A program made the translations under genes and the position numbers. From Gemmatimonadota bacterium (GTDB lineage: Bacteria > Gemmatimonadota > Gemmatimonadetes > Gemmatimonadales > Gemmatimonadaceae), in the NCBI GenBank assembly GCA_016218305.1, contig JACREJ010000069.1, positions 1-47,239 on the forward strand: DNA of 47,239 nt. The letters are read 5' to 3'. The notes beneath the pieces were generated by a model. It was not told the DNA's origin, ran no database searches, and saw nothing but the letters and a program-made list of their open reading frames with translations. Below, one piece after another: positions 24,596-34,760 of this stretch. The stretch's first letter is position 1. The number at the start of each line of letters is the position of its first letter.

Positions 24596-25225
24596 TTAGC
24601 CCTTGCCGCGGACGGGACGCCACTCGGCGCGCCATTCGCAGCTGCCTTCGCCGCGCGACGCGCAGCGGACATGGTCGACGGCGCCCACTCCGCCGACCAT
24701 CAGTTGGATGAGTTCGCGGAGCGCCGCTTCATAATAGGCGCAGCCGCCGAGCTTGGGCGCGGCATCACGAGTCACGGAATCCGACACTTCAAGCATGATG
24801 GTGCCGCCGCTGCGGCGCACCGTGCCCTGCAGGTAACGACGGGCGACGCTGCGCGCGTAGCGCAGGGCCAGGGGGCGTGTGAGGAGCGCGGGGAGCGAGC
24901 GCATCAGGCGGCGCAGCACGGGGGAAAACGTGCCGTAGACCTGTCGCGCGAAATTGCGGCCCGCCTCGCGGAAGACCGCCTCCGCGTCGGGGCGCCGGCC
25001 GATGAGGCGCGCAATCCCCGCCGCCTCGCCGAAGTCGGTCCGCTGCTTGCGACGTACCGCCTCGGCAAAGCGCTTGATCTGCGCAAAGACGGTGTCGGAG
25101 AGCCCGAACCGCTTGTTCCGCAGTTCGTGCACGAACTCCGCCTCGAGATCGTTGTCGGGCAGGTCCACCGTGCGGACCGCCTCGAGGAGGCTCAGCGGAA
25201 TGAGGGGATCGACAGGTCCGGGCAT
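24596..25225 (-). CDS. V4R/BchJ-like small-molecule-binding protein (tentative)
   Basis: A 209-residue soluble protein. Its C-terminal half (ARRYLQGTVRRSGGTIMLEV, then CAYYEAALRELIQLMVGG and DHVRCASRGEGSCEWRAEW) resembles the 4-vinyl-reductase (V4R)/BchJ fold, whose end typically reads C-x(4-7)-C-W/F. The Cys pair in VRCASRGEGSC could bind metal. The N-terminal half (LEAEFVHELRNKRFGLSDTV) is helical and charged, with no motif I know. It lies five bases upstream of the M24 peptidase in the same direction, so the two are probably one transcript. The V4R assignment is by eye; ligand and role unknown. Confidence 0.6.
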   Translation of the reverse strand: MPGPVDPLIPLSLLEAVRTVDLPDNDLEAEFVHELRNKRFGLSDTVFAQIKRFAEAVRRKQRTDFGEAAGIARLIGRRPDAEAVFREAGRNFARQVYGTFSPVLRRLMRSLPALLTRPLALRYARSVARRYLQGTVRRSGGTIMLEVSDSVTRDAAPKLGGCAYYEAALRELIQLMVGGVGAVDHVRCASRGEGSCEWRAEWRPVRGKG

Positions 25226-25353
25226 CGGTACCGCAAGCTAACCAGCCACCGCGGGACGGAACAAGCGAGGCGACGCGTTCGCTGCTCGGCTTGCGCGCGC
25301 CGCGACGGCCGCTGAATATCCGTGCGGACCCACCTCGGACTCCTCGCCGCATC

Positions 25354-26160
25354 GTGCTCCTCGACATCATTCCGCGCATGCTGGTTGGCGGCACACTCGC
25401 GGGCGTTGCCGCTGGACACGCGGCACGCAAGCGGCAGCTGACGCTCGGCGGCGAGTACGCCGCGTTCGGCGTCGGCACCGCAGCCGCGGTGGGCGGCGTC
25501 GCGTGGCTGCTGTCGCTGGCGGTGTTCTTCTACAGCTCGGTGCTGTTTACGCGCTGGCGCGCTGGTGACAAGCGCCACCGCTCCCGGTCGATCCTGCCGG
25601 ATACGCGGGCGCGCGATGCCTGGCAGGTGCTCGCCAACGGCGGGCTGTTCGCACTGGCGGCCATCGTGTGGGCGCTCACCGGGTCGTGGCAGGCGGGCCT
25701 CTTCGGGTTCGGCGCGCTTGCCACGGCCACGGCGGACACGTGGGCGACGGAGCTGGGCATGGCGCTCAAGGCGTCGCCGCGGTCCATCCGCACGTGGCAG
25801 CGCGTGGTGCCCGGCACGTCGGGGGCGGTCAGCACGCATGGCACCGCCGCGGCAGTGGTCGGGGCTTTCGTGATGGCGCTGTGCGCCGTCGCCTCGTTCA
25901 CCGTGCCGTTCGACATCCCGCGGCTCGAGGCCGTGTTCGTGGGCGGGATCGCCGGCGCGCTGGCTGACTCGCTGCTGGGCGCGACCGTGCAGTCGGTGCG
26001 GTGGTGCGAGGAGTGCGGGGAGTGGACGGAACGCCGCGTCCACACCTGCGGCTACCGCAGTCACCATCGCAAGGGCCTGCGCTGGATGACCAACGACGTT
26101 GTCAACCTGCTGGCGACGGCGATCGGCGGCCTCACCGCGATCTTCGCGTGGCTGCCGTGA
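25354..26160 (+). CDS. DUF92 / VTE6-like polytopic membrane protein
   Basis: Membrane protein of the DUF92 (TIGR00297) family, which includes plant phytyl-phosphate kinase VTE6. Family words are RDAWQVLANGGLFALAAIV, GALATATADTWATELGMAL, PRSIRTWQRVVPGTSGAVS and GIAGALADSLLGATVQ. About six helices are expected. The segment WCEECGEWTERRVHTCG carries three cysteines in a possible metal-binding loop before the last helix. The start is uncertain: GTG 25354 is used here, with ATG 25378 close by and TTG 25291 the longest option. The stop overlaps the next gene by GTGA. Substrate (a prenyl phosphate?) is not shown by the sequence. Confidence 0.82.
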   Translation: MLLDIIPRMLVGGTLAGVAAGHAARKRQLTLGGEYAAFGVGTAAAVGGVAWLLSLAVFFYSSVLFTRWRAGDKRHRSRSILPDTRARDAWQVLANGGLFALAAIVWALTGSWQAGLFGFGALATATADTWATELGMALKASPRSIRTWQRVVPGTSGAVSTHGTAAAVVGAFVMALCAVASFTVPFDIPRLEAVFVGGIAGALADSLLGATVQSVRWCEECGEWTERRVHTCGYRSHHRKGLRWMTNDVVNLLATAIGGLTAIFAWLP

Positions 26161-26648
26161 CGCTCGTCGATGCCCGCGCGTTTCGGGCGGCGCTCGCGCG
26201 CTTCGCCTCCGGCGTGACGGTGGTGACGGTGCGGGGTGCAGACGGCGCCGACCACGGCATGACGGTCAGCGCGTTCGCCTCGCTGTCGCTGGATCCGCCG
26301 CTCGTGCTGGCCTGCCTCGACACGGCCGCCACACTGCTCCCGCACCTCCGCGCGGCGACGATGTTCGGCGTCAGCATCCTCGCCGAGGGACAGGCGGCGC
26401 TCTCGGCGCGGTTCGCAGACCAGGGCGTGGTCCGCTTCGACGGCGTGGCGGTGACGCACGCCCCCGAGGGGCCGGCGCTGATCGCGGGTGCCGCGGCGCA
26501 CCTCGTCTGCCGGCGCGTCGCCGAACACCCGGGCGGCGACCACGTGATCATCGTCGGCGAAGTGCAGCACGCGGTGACGCTCGGCCATGCCCCGCTCGTC
26601 TACGCGCTCCGTGGGTACGGGACCTTCGTTCCATCCGCCGACGACTGA
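26157..26648 (+). CDS. Flavin reductase-like (FMN-binding split barrel) protein
   Basis: Likely NAD(P)H:flavin oxidoreductase that supplies reduced flavin to a partner monooxygenase. The 163 residues from GTG 26157 match the family: FRAALARFASGVTVVTV, HGMTVSAFASLSLDPPLVLACL (the FMN-phosphate loop with T-x-S-A-F), FGVSILAEGQAALSARFAD and HVIIVGEVQHA. Length is typical. It overlaps the DUF92 gene stop (GTGA), so expression is coupled. No monooxygenase partner is seen nearby. Confidence 0.9.
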   Translation: MTLVDARAFRAALARFASGVTVVTVRGADGADHGMTVSAFASLSLDPPLVLACLDTAATLLPHLRAATMFGVSILAEGQAALSARFADQGVVRFDGVAVTHAPEGPALIAGAAAHLVCRRVAEHPGGDHVIIVGEVQHAVTLGHAPLVYALRGYGTFVPSADD

Positions 26649-26736
26649 CGGCAACGGGGTGGCCGGACGACGTGGCGCGGCCTACCTTCGCAACGTTCCC
26701 TCCCGACGTCCTGACGACCCTTCTCCGGTCCCAGCC

Positions 26737-27441
26737 ATGCGCGACTCCGTCCGTCACTTCCTGTCCGAGTTCATCGGCACCTTTGCGCTGACGTTTGTCG
26801 GCAGTGCGGCCATCATGCAGGCGACCATGCACGACGCGAACGTGGTCGCCATCGCGCTCGCCCCCGGGATTGTCCTGGCGGTCTTTGTTTCGGCGTTCAT
26901 GCATGTCGGGGCCCACTTCAACCCCGCCGTCACCCTCGGCATGCTCGTGGTGCGCCGCATCGAGCCGGTGATGGCCGGGCTGTACGTGGTGGCCCAGCTC
27001 GCCGGCGCGACCGCGGCGGCGCTTGCCCTCAAGTACGCGTTTCCCGCCGCGCTCTTCGCGGCCACGCGCGGCGGCGGCCAGTCGGTGTCGCTGGACGTGA
27101 CGTCAGGGCAGGCGTTCCTGCTCGAGATGGTCGGCACGATGTTCCTGATGTGGGCGGTCTTCGGCACCGCCGTGGACCACCGCGCGCCGCGCATCGGCGG
27201 CATTGGCATTGGCCTGACGATGACCGCCAACATCCTGGCGTTCGGCAGCCTGACCGGCGCCTCCGTGAACCCCGCCCGGTCGTTCGGCCCCGCGTTCGCC
27301 AGCGGCATCTACGAGGCCCAGGGGATCTACTGGCTGGCGCCCATCACGGGCGCGGTGATCGCCGCGCTCGTCTACCAGAAGCTCCTGCTCACGAACGAGA
27401 CGGAGCCGGCGGATCATGGGGCCATCGGGTCGCAACCTTGA
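26737..27441 (+). CDS. MIP-family channel (aquaporin/glycerol facilitator)
   Basis: Inner-membrane water or small-solute channel, 234 residues, six helices. Both half-helix signatures are present: HFNPAVTLGML (first NPA) and SVNPARSFGPA (second NPA). FLSEFIGTFALTFVGSAAI is the usual first helix. Arg after the second NPA is the selectivity-filter arginine, and the short loops favour an aquaporin over a glycerol facilitator. The ATG at 26737 gives the family N-terminus; the open frame upstream (from 26587) overlaps the flavin reductase and is not supported. The first inverted-repeat element of the GATTCGGAT type follows directly. Confidence 0.93.
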   Translation: MRDSVRHFLSEFIGTFALTFVGSAAIMQATMHDANVVAIALAPGIVLAVFVSAFMHVGAHFNPAVTLGMLVVRRIEPVMAGLYVVAQLAGATAAALALKYAFPAALFAATRGGGQSVSLDVTSGQAFLLEMVGTMFLMWAVFGTAVDHRAPRIGGIGIGLTMTANILAFGSLTGASVNPARSFGPAFASGIYEAQGIYWLAPITGAVIAALVYQKLLLTNETEPADHGAIGSQP

Positions 27442-27446
27442 CTACG

Positions 27447-27577
27447 ACTGGGGATTGGGAGCTCGGATGAGGGTTTGCGATGTTGATTGGCGATCGGGAT
27501 CGCGATACTCATTCGGCGCGGCAATCACCATCCGAATCGCAAATCCGAATCGCTCATCCCAATCCGAGCTCCTTATC
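27447..27577. repeat. Inverted-repeat element, GATT/CGGAT type (copy A)
   Basis: The left part (GATTGGGAGCTCGGATGAGG near 27451, then TTTGCGAT) and the right part (ATCGCAAATCCGAATCGCTC, then CCAATCCGAGCTCC, to about 27572) are inverted copies with small gaps, centred near 27515. The words gattggg, agctcggat and gattcggat recur at 28205-28320, 28888-28981 and 33653-33740. It ends about 20 nt before the GTG of the next gene. Confidence 0.8.
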
Positions 27578-27593
27578 CTTATTCGTCTCTTCT

Positions 27594-28205
27594 GTGTCGC
27601 TTGAACTCGAACGCGAGCGCGCCGTCCAGGCCCTCTGCGCCCACTTCGCTCAGGACCACCTGACGACGCAGGAACTCGAGCTGCGGTTCGAGGAGGTGTA
27701 TCGCGCCTCGTCGCTCGAGGAGCTGCACCGCCTGATGACGGGGCTGCCGGCCCTCGCCCCGACGACCGCCACGACGCCGCTGCCGACATACTCCGTTTCG
27801 CCCGCCACGCGCGCGCCGGCGGAGAAGCGCTTCCTCGCCCTGATGGGCGAGGTGAACCGGCAGGGACGCTGGTCCGTGCCGGCCTACATGAAGGTGTCGG
27901 CCATCATGGGGACGGTGCGCCTTGACCTGCGCGAGGCGGAAGTTCCCGCGGCCGGCGTGGACATCGACGCCAACACGGTGATGGGCGAGGTGCGCATCCT
28001 GCTTCCACCCGGCCTGCACGCCGAGGTGGACGGAATGGCGTTCATGGGGGAGTTCTCGGACCGCACGGCCGGCACGGCGACGACGCTCGACGCCCCGCGT
28101 GTCCGCGTACGCGGATCGGCCATCATGGGCACGGTGCGCGTGGAGACGCGCCTGCCGAAGGAAGGTGCCCTGCAGGCGTGGAAGAGGCGGCTGCTGAGCG
28201 GCTGA
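27594..28205 (+). CDS. DUF1707 / LiaF-C-like cell-envelope stress protein
   Basis: A 203-residue protein from GTG 27594. The N-terminal 50 residues (LELERERAVQALCAHFAQDHL, then TTQELELRFEEVYRASSLEEL) are a DUF1707 SHOCT-like helical module. The rest (FLALMGEVNRQGRW, KVSAIMGTVRLDLREAEV, NTVMGEVRILLPPGLHAEV, SAIMGTVRVET) is the repetitive beta-helix-like domain found at the C-terminus of LiaF and DUF2154 proteins, with IMG/VMGEV turns repeating about every 25 residues. Such proteins often sense or respond to envelope stress. No membrane helix is present. Residues encoded upstream of the GTG derive from repeat element A and are excluded. Confidence 0.85.
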   Translation: MSLELERERAVQALCAHFAQDHLTTQELELRFEEVYRASSLEELHRLMTGLPALAPTTATTPLPTYSVSPATRAPAEKRFLALMGEVNRQGRWSVPAYMKVSAIMGTVRLDLREAEVPAAGVDIDANTVMGEVRILLPPGLHAEVDGMAFMGEFSDRTAGTATTLDAPRVRVRGSAIMGTVRVETRLPKEGALQAWKRRLLSG

Positions 28206-28313
28206 TCGAGGATCTGGAGCGCGTAACCGGATTACGGACTTCGATTTCGGACTGCGACTGGCGATTGGGGGGCTCCAGGGAAGTCGCCAGTCACCGTCCG
28301 CGACCTCGCTCCG
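28205..28313. repeat. Convergent spacer with GATT/CGGAT words and a 9-bp stem (copy C)
   Basis: Between the DUF1707 gene and ppa, which converge, lie degenerate words (ggattacgg, cgatttcgg, gcgattgggg) and a perfect stem GACTGGCGA (28256-28264) with TCGCCAGTC (28284-28292) separated by 19 nt. It may act as a bidirectional terminator, though no T-run is present. Confidence 0.55.
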
Positions 28314-28865
28314 TCATCGCGATCCGGATTCCAGGTCCCGCTTCATCTCTTCGTAGCGTGCCATCGACTCCACGATCACGCGCATCGCCTCCTCGCTCTT
28401 GCCCCATCCAACGATCTCGCACCGCTTGCCCTCGAGATCCTTGTAGATGTGGAAGAAGTGCTCGATCTCCAGGAGGTAGTGCTGCGGCATGTCGGCGATG
28501 TCGAAATGCTCCTCGTGGTGCGGCGAGTTCACCGGGACGGCGAGGATCTTGTCGTCCGGCTCGCCGCGGTCCCGGAGTCGCAGCACGCCAATCGGCCGCA
28601 CGTCGATCAGGCACCCCACAAACGTCGGCTCGTTGATGCGCACGAGCACGTCGAGCGGGTCGCCATCCTCGTGCAGCGTCCGCGGAATCAGCCCGTAGTC
28701 GCCCGGGTAGTGCACCGCGCTGTACAGCACCCGATCGAGCTTGAAGAGCCCCGACTCCTTGTCGAGCTCGTACTTGTTGCGGCTGCCGCGCGGAATCTCG
28801 ATGACCGCGGTGACGGTGTCGGGCGGATGGTGGCCCGTCGGGAGGTCGTGCCAGGGGTGAAGCAT
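28314..28865 (-). CDS. ppa: Inorganic pyrophosphatase (family I)
   Basis: Soluble Mg-dependent hydrolase of pyrophosphate, 183 residues. Conserved features are VIEIPRGSRNKYELDKESGL, VHYPGDYGLIPRT, the signature DGDPLDVLV with its three Asp metal ligands, DDKILAVP, and YKDLEGKRCEIVGWG. Length and start (MLHPWHDLPTG) are typical of bacterial enzymes. It stands between two repeat elements: its ATG is about 20 nt from the left arm of element B. Confidence 0.96.
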   Translation of the reverse strand: MLHPWHDLPTGHHPPDTVTAVIEIPRGSRNKYELDKESGLFKLDRVLYSAVHYPGDYGLIPRTLHEDGDPLDVLVRINEPTFVGCLIDVRPIGVLRLRDRGEPDDKILAVPVNSPHHEEHFDIADMPQHYLLEIEHFFHIYKDLEGKRCEIVGWGKSEEAMRVIVESMARYEEMKRDLESGSR

Positions 28866-28887
28866 GGGAAAGGCCGATTGGGGATTG

Positions 28888-28981
28888 GGAGCTCGGATTC
28901 AGATTAAGGATACTGATTGGCGATGGGGATATCGATATCCCGATCGTCAATCCGAATCGCGAATCCCCATCCGAGCTCCCT
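28888..28981. repeat. Inverted-repeat element, GATT/CGGAT type (copy B, loopless palindrome)
   Basis: Arms of 47 nt (28888-28934 and 28935-28981) meet without a loop at GATATC/GATATC. They match at 37 of 47 positions, with identical ends (GGGAGCTCGGAT) and centre (GGGATATC). It fills the spacer between the gamma-glutamyltransferase stop and the ppa start, both on the minus strand. Confidence 0.88.
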
Positions 28982-28989
28982 GTCCTCGA

Positions 28990-30765
28990 TCAGTACCCGA
29001 TCGCTGCGCCATCCCGCCGCGGATCCGCCACCCCGACGAGCTTCCCCTTCACCACCGCAATCGCATGCACTCCGCCGAACATGATGTCCCCGACGCGGGA
29101 GATCGGCAGGTAGCCCTTGTCGCGCAGGGCGGCGTAGACCTCCGGGGCAAAGCCGGCCTCGACCTCCACACCGCGTCCCTGCGCGGGCTGCAGCCGCGGT
29201 GAGGCGATGGCGGTCCACGGATCCTCGCCGAGCGCGAGGTGGCGGAACGTCACCTGCGTGGTGGCCGTCGGGATGTACTGCGAACCAGCCGCGCCAACCA
29301 CCATGCGCACGTCGTTGCCCTTCAGGATGATGGTCGGCGAGATCGTGGAACTGGCGTATCGGTTGGGACCGCGCGTCGACGCGTCAAAATTGTTTGCGCC
29401 CGAGTTGAGGAAGTAACCGTTCACGTACACGCCGGACCCGAACAGCACGCCGACCGTGAACGTCATCGCCACGGCGTTGCGGTCGCCGTCCACCACGCTG
29501 AAGTGTGACGTATACGACGCCGCCGACTCGTCATCCCCGCCGCCGCGCGGCGAGCGCGGCGCGGCGACCCGGTCGCGGCCGAGGGTGCTCGCCCCCCAGC
29601 CGTCGAGCGCGGTGCACGCACCCGAGGGCGCCACCGCGTCGTCGGCCCACGGGTCGCCCGCCGTCGGCGTGGCGCCGCCGTCGAGCGTCGCGAGGATGGG
29701 CGCCCGCTTCTCGGCGAAGGTCGGGCTGGTGAGGCCGCGCGCCGGCACCGCGAAATCGGTCGGGTCGCCGCGATACTGGCCAACATCCGTTCCCGCGACG
29801 CGCATGGCACCAACCAGCTGCACGGCCGCCGCGCCCTGGGTGGTCGGCGAGCCGAGCGGCACGGCATTCGAGGCCGCGAGCAGATTGAGCGACGCCATCG
29901 GCGTCGCGCCGCCAAGCGCGGGCGCCGCGCCGAGCAGCGTGTACCCCATCCACGGCGAACAGAGCGGCCGCTTCACCGCCACGGGATACGCCTTGAAGTC
30001 CTGCACGGTGACCGGGCTCCCCGCGGCCCGCATCTTGGCCACGGCGCGCTCAGCGAGGACCCCTTCATAGAAGGCGGCACGTCCGTCGCGGGCGATCGCC
30101 TCGAGCGTCTGCGCCAGCAGCGGCTGCACCAGCCGCTCTCCCGGCCGCAGCGCCTCGCCGGCCGGCAGGAACAGCGCGGCCGCAGCGCTGTCGGCCGAGA
30201 GCTTGGCACGCGAGCTCTCTGCGGTGCGCGCCAGCAGCGGCGAGACGATGAATCCGTCGCGCGCCAGCGCGATGGCCGGCGCCATCACCTGCGCGCGCGG
30301 CAGCTTGCCCCACTTGCCATGCGCTTCCAGCAGCCCCGCCACCGCACCCGGAACGCCAGCCGCGCGTCCGTTGATCGGACGACGCATGGATGCCGTGTCC
30401 ACCGTTCCCCACTCGGCGGCGGCGCCGGTGCGCGCGTAGAAGTCGAGTGCGTCGACCCGGCGCGCCGCGCGGTGCCAGACGAGCATGCCGCCGGCACCGC
30501 CCAGTCCGGTCTGCGACGGATCAACGACAGAGAGGGCGAAAGCCGTGGCGACGGCGGCATCCACCGCATTGCCGCCCTGGCGCAGGATCGTGGCGCCCGC
30601 CGCCGCCGCATCGGCGTGCGACGCCACCACCATGCCGCGCGTCGACTCCGCGCGCTTGGCGAACAGGGGCGTCGGAGACGACGCGGGCGACGGTAGTCCG
30701 CACGCGGTGAGCAGGACGGCGCCAAGGACGGTGGCGAGCGAACGAAGGGCGATGGAAGGCATCAT
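28990..30765 (-). CDS. ggt: Gamma-glutamyltransferase lipoprotein
   Basis: Ntn-type enzyme that cleaves glutathione or other gamma-glutamyl amides in the envelope. The 591 residues begin with a lipoprotein signal (LATVLGAVLLTAC, lipobox LTAC). MVVASHADAAAAGATILRQGG and GNAVDAAVATAFALSVVDP form the large-subunit start. Autoproteolysis should occur before the Thr of TSHFSVVDGDRNAVAM, followed by the small subunit with LFGSGVYVNGYFLNSGANNF. ISPTIILKGNDVRMVVGAAG and GIHAI-like GGVHAIAV complete the small subunit. All expected elements are present. A hairpin (30786-30816) precedes the gene. Confidence 0.92.
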   Translation of the reverse strand: MMPSIALRSLATVLGAVLLTACGLPSPASSPTPLFAKRAESTRGMVVASHADAAAAGATILRQGGNAVDAAVATAFALSVVDPSQTGLGGAGGMLVWHRAARRVDALDFYARTGAAAEWGTVDTASMRRPINGRAAGVPGAVAGLLEAHGKWGKLPRAQVMAPAIALARDGFIVSPLLARTAESSRAKLSADSAAAALFLPAGEALRPGERLVQPLLAQTLEAIARDGRAAFYEGVLAERAVAKMRAAGSPVTVQDFKAYPVAVKRPLCSPWMGYTLLGAAPALGGATPMASLNLLAASNAVPLGSPTTQGAAAVQLVGAMRVAGTDVGQYRGDPTDFAVPARGLTSPTFAEKRAPILATLDGGATPTAGDPWADDAVAPSGACTALDGWGASTLGRDRVAAPRSPRGGGDDESAASYTSHFSVVDGDRNAVAMTFTVGVLFGSGVYVNGYFLNSGANNFDASTRGPNRYASSTISPTIILKGNDVRMVVGAAGSQYIPTATTQVTFRHLALGEDPWTAIASPRLQPAQGRGVEVEAGFAPEVYAALRDKGYLPISRVGDIMFGGVHAIAVVKGKLVGVADPRRDGAAIGY

Positions 30766-30785
30766 GGCAGGCCCAAGAAGCGAGA

Positions 30786-30816
30786 ACCGGACCCGGCCGT
30801 CGTGGCCGGATCCGGT
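30786..30816 (-). terminator. Hairpin downstream of the STAS gene
   Basis: Stem ACCGGACCCGGCC (30786-30798), loop GTCGT, stem GGCCGGATCCGGT (30804-30816), 12 of 13 pairs. On the minus strand it is followed by a moderately T-rich stretch (TTCTCGCTTCTT). It lies between the STAS gene stop and the gamma-glutamyltransferase start and would separate their transcripts. Confidence 0.65.
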
Positions 30817-30875
30817 AGAATAACGCCGCTGGAAGGCGGTCCGCTGGGGCGCGGGGCCGTCGCGGCCCGCTGCGG

Positions 30876-31187
30876 TCAGTCCTCGAACTCGAACAGCCGC
30901 TCAAGCTGCGTGAGGTGCAGCAGGTGCCGAACCGTCGGCGGCGTGCGCTTGAGGCAGGTGGAGAGGGAGTTCTCGCGGGCACGCTTCTGCAGGAGCACCA
31001 GCACTCCCAGACCGCTGGCATCGACTTCACGCGTTTCGCGCAGGTCGATCGTGATGCGCTTCGCGCCTTCGGCGGCGGCCTTCGACAACCGCTCGAGTGC
31101 GTCCCGCCGGAAATCGAGCCGGTGTTCCGACACGAGCCGTTCAGGGGCCTGCAAGACGACGCGATCCGGTTGGGTATGCGGACTCAT
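30876..31187 (-). CDS. STAS-domain protein (anti-sigma-factor antagonist type)
   Basis: A 103-residue single-domain STAS protein. The start at 31187 is fixed by a strong GAGGAGG six bases upstream; the open frame continues to 31361 but is not needed. The core AKRITIDLRETREVDASGLGVLVLLQKRA carries the phosphorylatable Ser of DASGLG, as in SpoIIAA/RsbV. Partner kinase and sigma factor are not in view. The 500-nt region upstream separates it from the divergent acs gene. Confidence 0.87.
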   Translation of the reverse strand: MSPHTQPDRVVLQAPERLVSEHRLDFRRDALERLSKAAAEGAKRITIDLRETREVDASGLGVLVLLQKRARENSLSTCLKRTPPTVRHLLHLTQLERLFEFED

Positions 31188-31687
31188 GAAATCCTCCTCG
31201 CTGCGTCCGACCGTTGTTATCCGCATTGGTGCTCCGGTTGCTTCGAGTGGCCCTGTCGGCCGTCGCTCACCTTCGGCAGCCGGACAATCTCGGTGACCAG
31301 AGATTCCCTGCGTTGCGGCCCCGCCTCGCGACGGGTGTGCTTGTGTCGGGTGATGCAGCATTCAGTTGTTGCCCCGTAATACAGCGAAAAGCGTGCCAAA
31401 CCATGCGACGCGCTAATGCGTTGCTATATCATGCGTTATACGACCATCACATCGTGACGTGGGCATTACTCCTCGCTTCTCGCGGTCTGCTCGGCAACGC
31501 GCGCGACGCCGTAAACTTCGGTTATAGTCACGTTGTCGGAGTGAAGCGTCACATCGTGCGCGACGCCCGGCGGAACCGGCTTGGCACGTTGCTGACCAGC
31601 GGCGGCGCGACTATCCTCTGTCGCAATCATTGAGCGTCGTTGCCGGTCCCAGGTCGGCAGCGTCCTTCGCCCCAGCCCCGCCCCTCC
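31188..31687. promoter_or_regulatory. 500-nt non-coding region between the STAS gene and acs
   Basis: No supported gene. An open frame at 31214-31633 lacks a Shine-Dalgarno sequence and has an unprotein-like composition. The region includes an AT-richer patch at about 31370-31450 with ATGCG at 31403, 31416 and 31431, the last two as ATGCGTT separated by 15 nt. It also has two copies of TCACATCGTG (about 31446 and 31549). Both divergent genes must have promoters here; hexamers such as TTATAC (31435-31440) are possible -10 boxes but no clear pair could be fixed. The ATGCGTT pair could be an operator. Confidence 0.45.
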
Positions 31688-33652
<1,965 letters not shown>

Positions 33653-33745
33653 CGCAGGATTGAGCGCTCGGATTCGGAGTCTGGAGTGCGAGTTCGGAGG
33701 TCGATTCCGATTGCCTGGGCGCGAGCTCTGGCCCCCACTTTCGGT
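33653..33745. repeat. Degenerate GATT/CGGAT-type repeat region (copy D)
   Basis: The spacer between acs and the kinase gene holds gattgagcgctcggattcgg, gtgcgagttcggagg and gattccgattgcc. These are the same words as in elements A and B but with no clean pairing arms. GAGGTGATCA just before 33756 is the Shine-Dalgarno region of the kinase. Confidence 0.55.
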
Positions 33746-33755
33746 GAGGTGATCA

Positions 33756-34724
33756 GTGACGGTGGACTTGCGCGCGACGCTGCAGGACGCGCTCTCGGCG
33801 GACTACGTCCTCGAGGATGAACTGCCGCGCGGCGGCATGTCGCGGGTCTTCCTGGCGGTGGAACGGTCGCTGAACCGGAAGGTGGTACTCAAGGTCCTCG
33901 ACCCGGAGCTGGCGGCGACCCTGAGCGCCGAGCGGTTCAAGCGCGAAATCGCGCTGGCGGCGCGGCTGCAGCATCCGCACATCGTGCCGCTCCTGCATGC
34001 CGGCGCGGTCAACGGTCTGCTCTTCTACTCCATGCCGTTCGTCGAGGGCGAGTCGCTGCGCGAGCTGATGGTCCGCGAGCGACCCATGAGCATCGATCGG
34101 ATCACGCAGATCCTCGACGAGGTGTCCGGCGCGCTGGACTTTGCGCACGCGCAGGGCGTCGTGCACCGCGACATCAAGCCCGAGAACGTGATGCTCTTCC
34201 ACGGCCAGGCGGTGGTGCTCGACTTCGGCATCGCCAAGGCCGTGAGCGACTCCACCGCGACGAGTCCCGGCTCGACGACGGCCCCGCGCCTGACGCTGCA
34301 GGGCACGAGCCTTGGCACGCCGACGTACATCGCCCCCGAGCAGGCGGCGGGCGACCCGACACTCGATCATCGCGCCGACATCTACAGCATGGGGTGCGTG
34401 GCCTACGAGATGCTCACCGGGCATCCACCGTTCCGCGGCAAGACGCCGCAGGCGGTGATGATCGCGCACGCCAAGGAGACCCCGGAACCGGTGGCCAAGC
34501 GCCGTCCTGACGCGCCGGCGGCGCTCGCGAAACTCGTGATGGCGTGCCTGGAGAAGACGCCGGACCGTCGACCGCGGCGCGCGCAGGAACTCGTCCACGC
34601 CCTTCGGGGGACCTATCCCGGCTCGGGTGCGAAGGGGCTGTTCGCGCGCGCGCCCTGGTGGCTGCCGTGGGTGCTGGCGGGCGTCTCATCCGCCGCCGCC
34701 ATCGGGCTGGCGCTCGCTCGCTGA
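33756..34724 (+). CDS. Hanks-type Ser/Thr protein kinase with C-terminal membrane helix
   Basis: Membrane-anchored regulatory kinase of 322 residues from GTG 33756 (GAGGTGATCA upstream). Glycine-rich loop LPRGGMSRVFLA, ATP lysine in KVVLKVLD, catalytic loop HRDIKPENV, DFGIAKAV, the activation segment ending GTPTYIAPEQAAGDP, and DIYSMGCVAYEMLTGHPPF are all present, so it should be active. The activation loop has many Ser/Thr (SDSTATSPGSTTAPRLT) for autophosphorylation. One helix at the C-terminus (PWWLPWVLAGVSSAAAIGLA) ends after Arg with no extracellular sensor domain. Substrates unknown; the small gene downstream may be co-transcribed. Confidence 0.93.
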   Translation: MTVDLRATLQDALSADYVLEDELPRGGMSRVFLAVERSLNRKVVLKVLDPELAATLSAERFKREIALAARLQHPHIVPLLHAGAVNGLLFYSMPFVEGESLRELMVRERPMSIDRITQILDEVSGALDFAHAQGVVHRDIKPENVMLFHGQAVVLDFGIAKAVSDSTATSPGSTTAPRLTLQGTSLGTPTYIAPEQAAGDPTLDHRADIYSMGCVAYEMLTGHPPFRGKTPQAVMIAHAKETPEPVAKRRPDAPAALAKLVMACLEKTPDRRPRRAQELVHALRGTYPGSGAKGLFARAPWWLPWVLAGVSSAAAIGLALAR

Positions 34725-34760
34725 TTGAAACGTCTTCCCTGTCTCGATCGTTAATCAATC

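Noticed and set aside
31214-31633. Possible 139-residue gene upstream of acs
   Set aside because: No Shine-Dalgarno sequence, composition unlike neighbouring proteins, and it overlaps the likely promoter region. I keep the region as non-coding.
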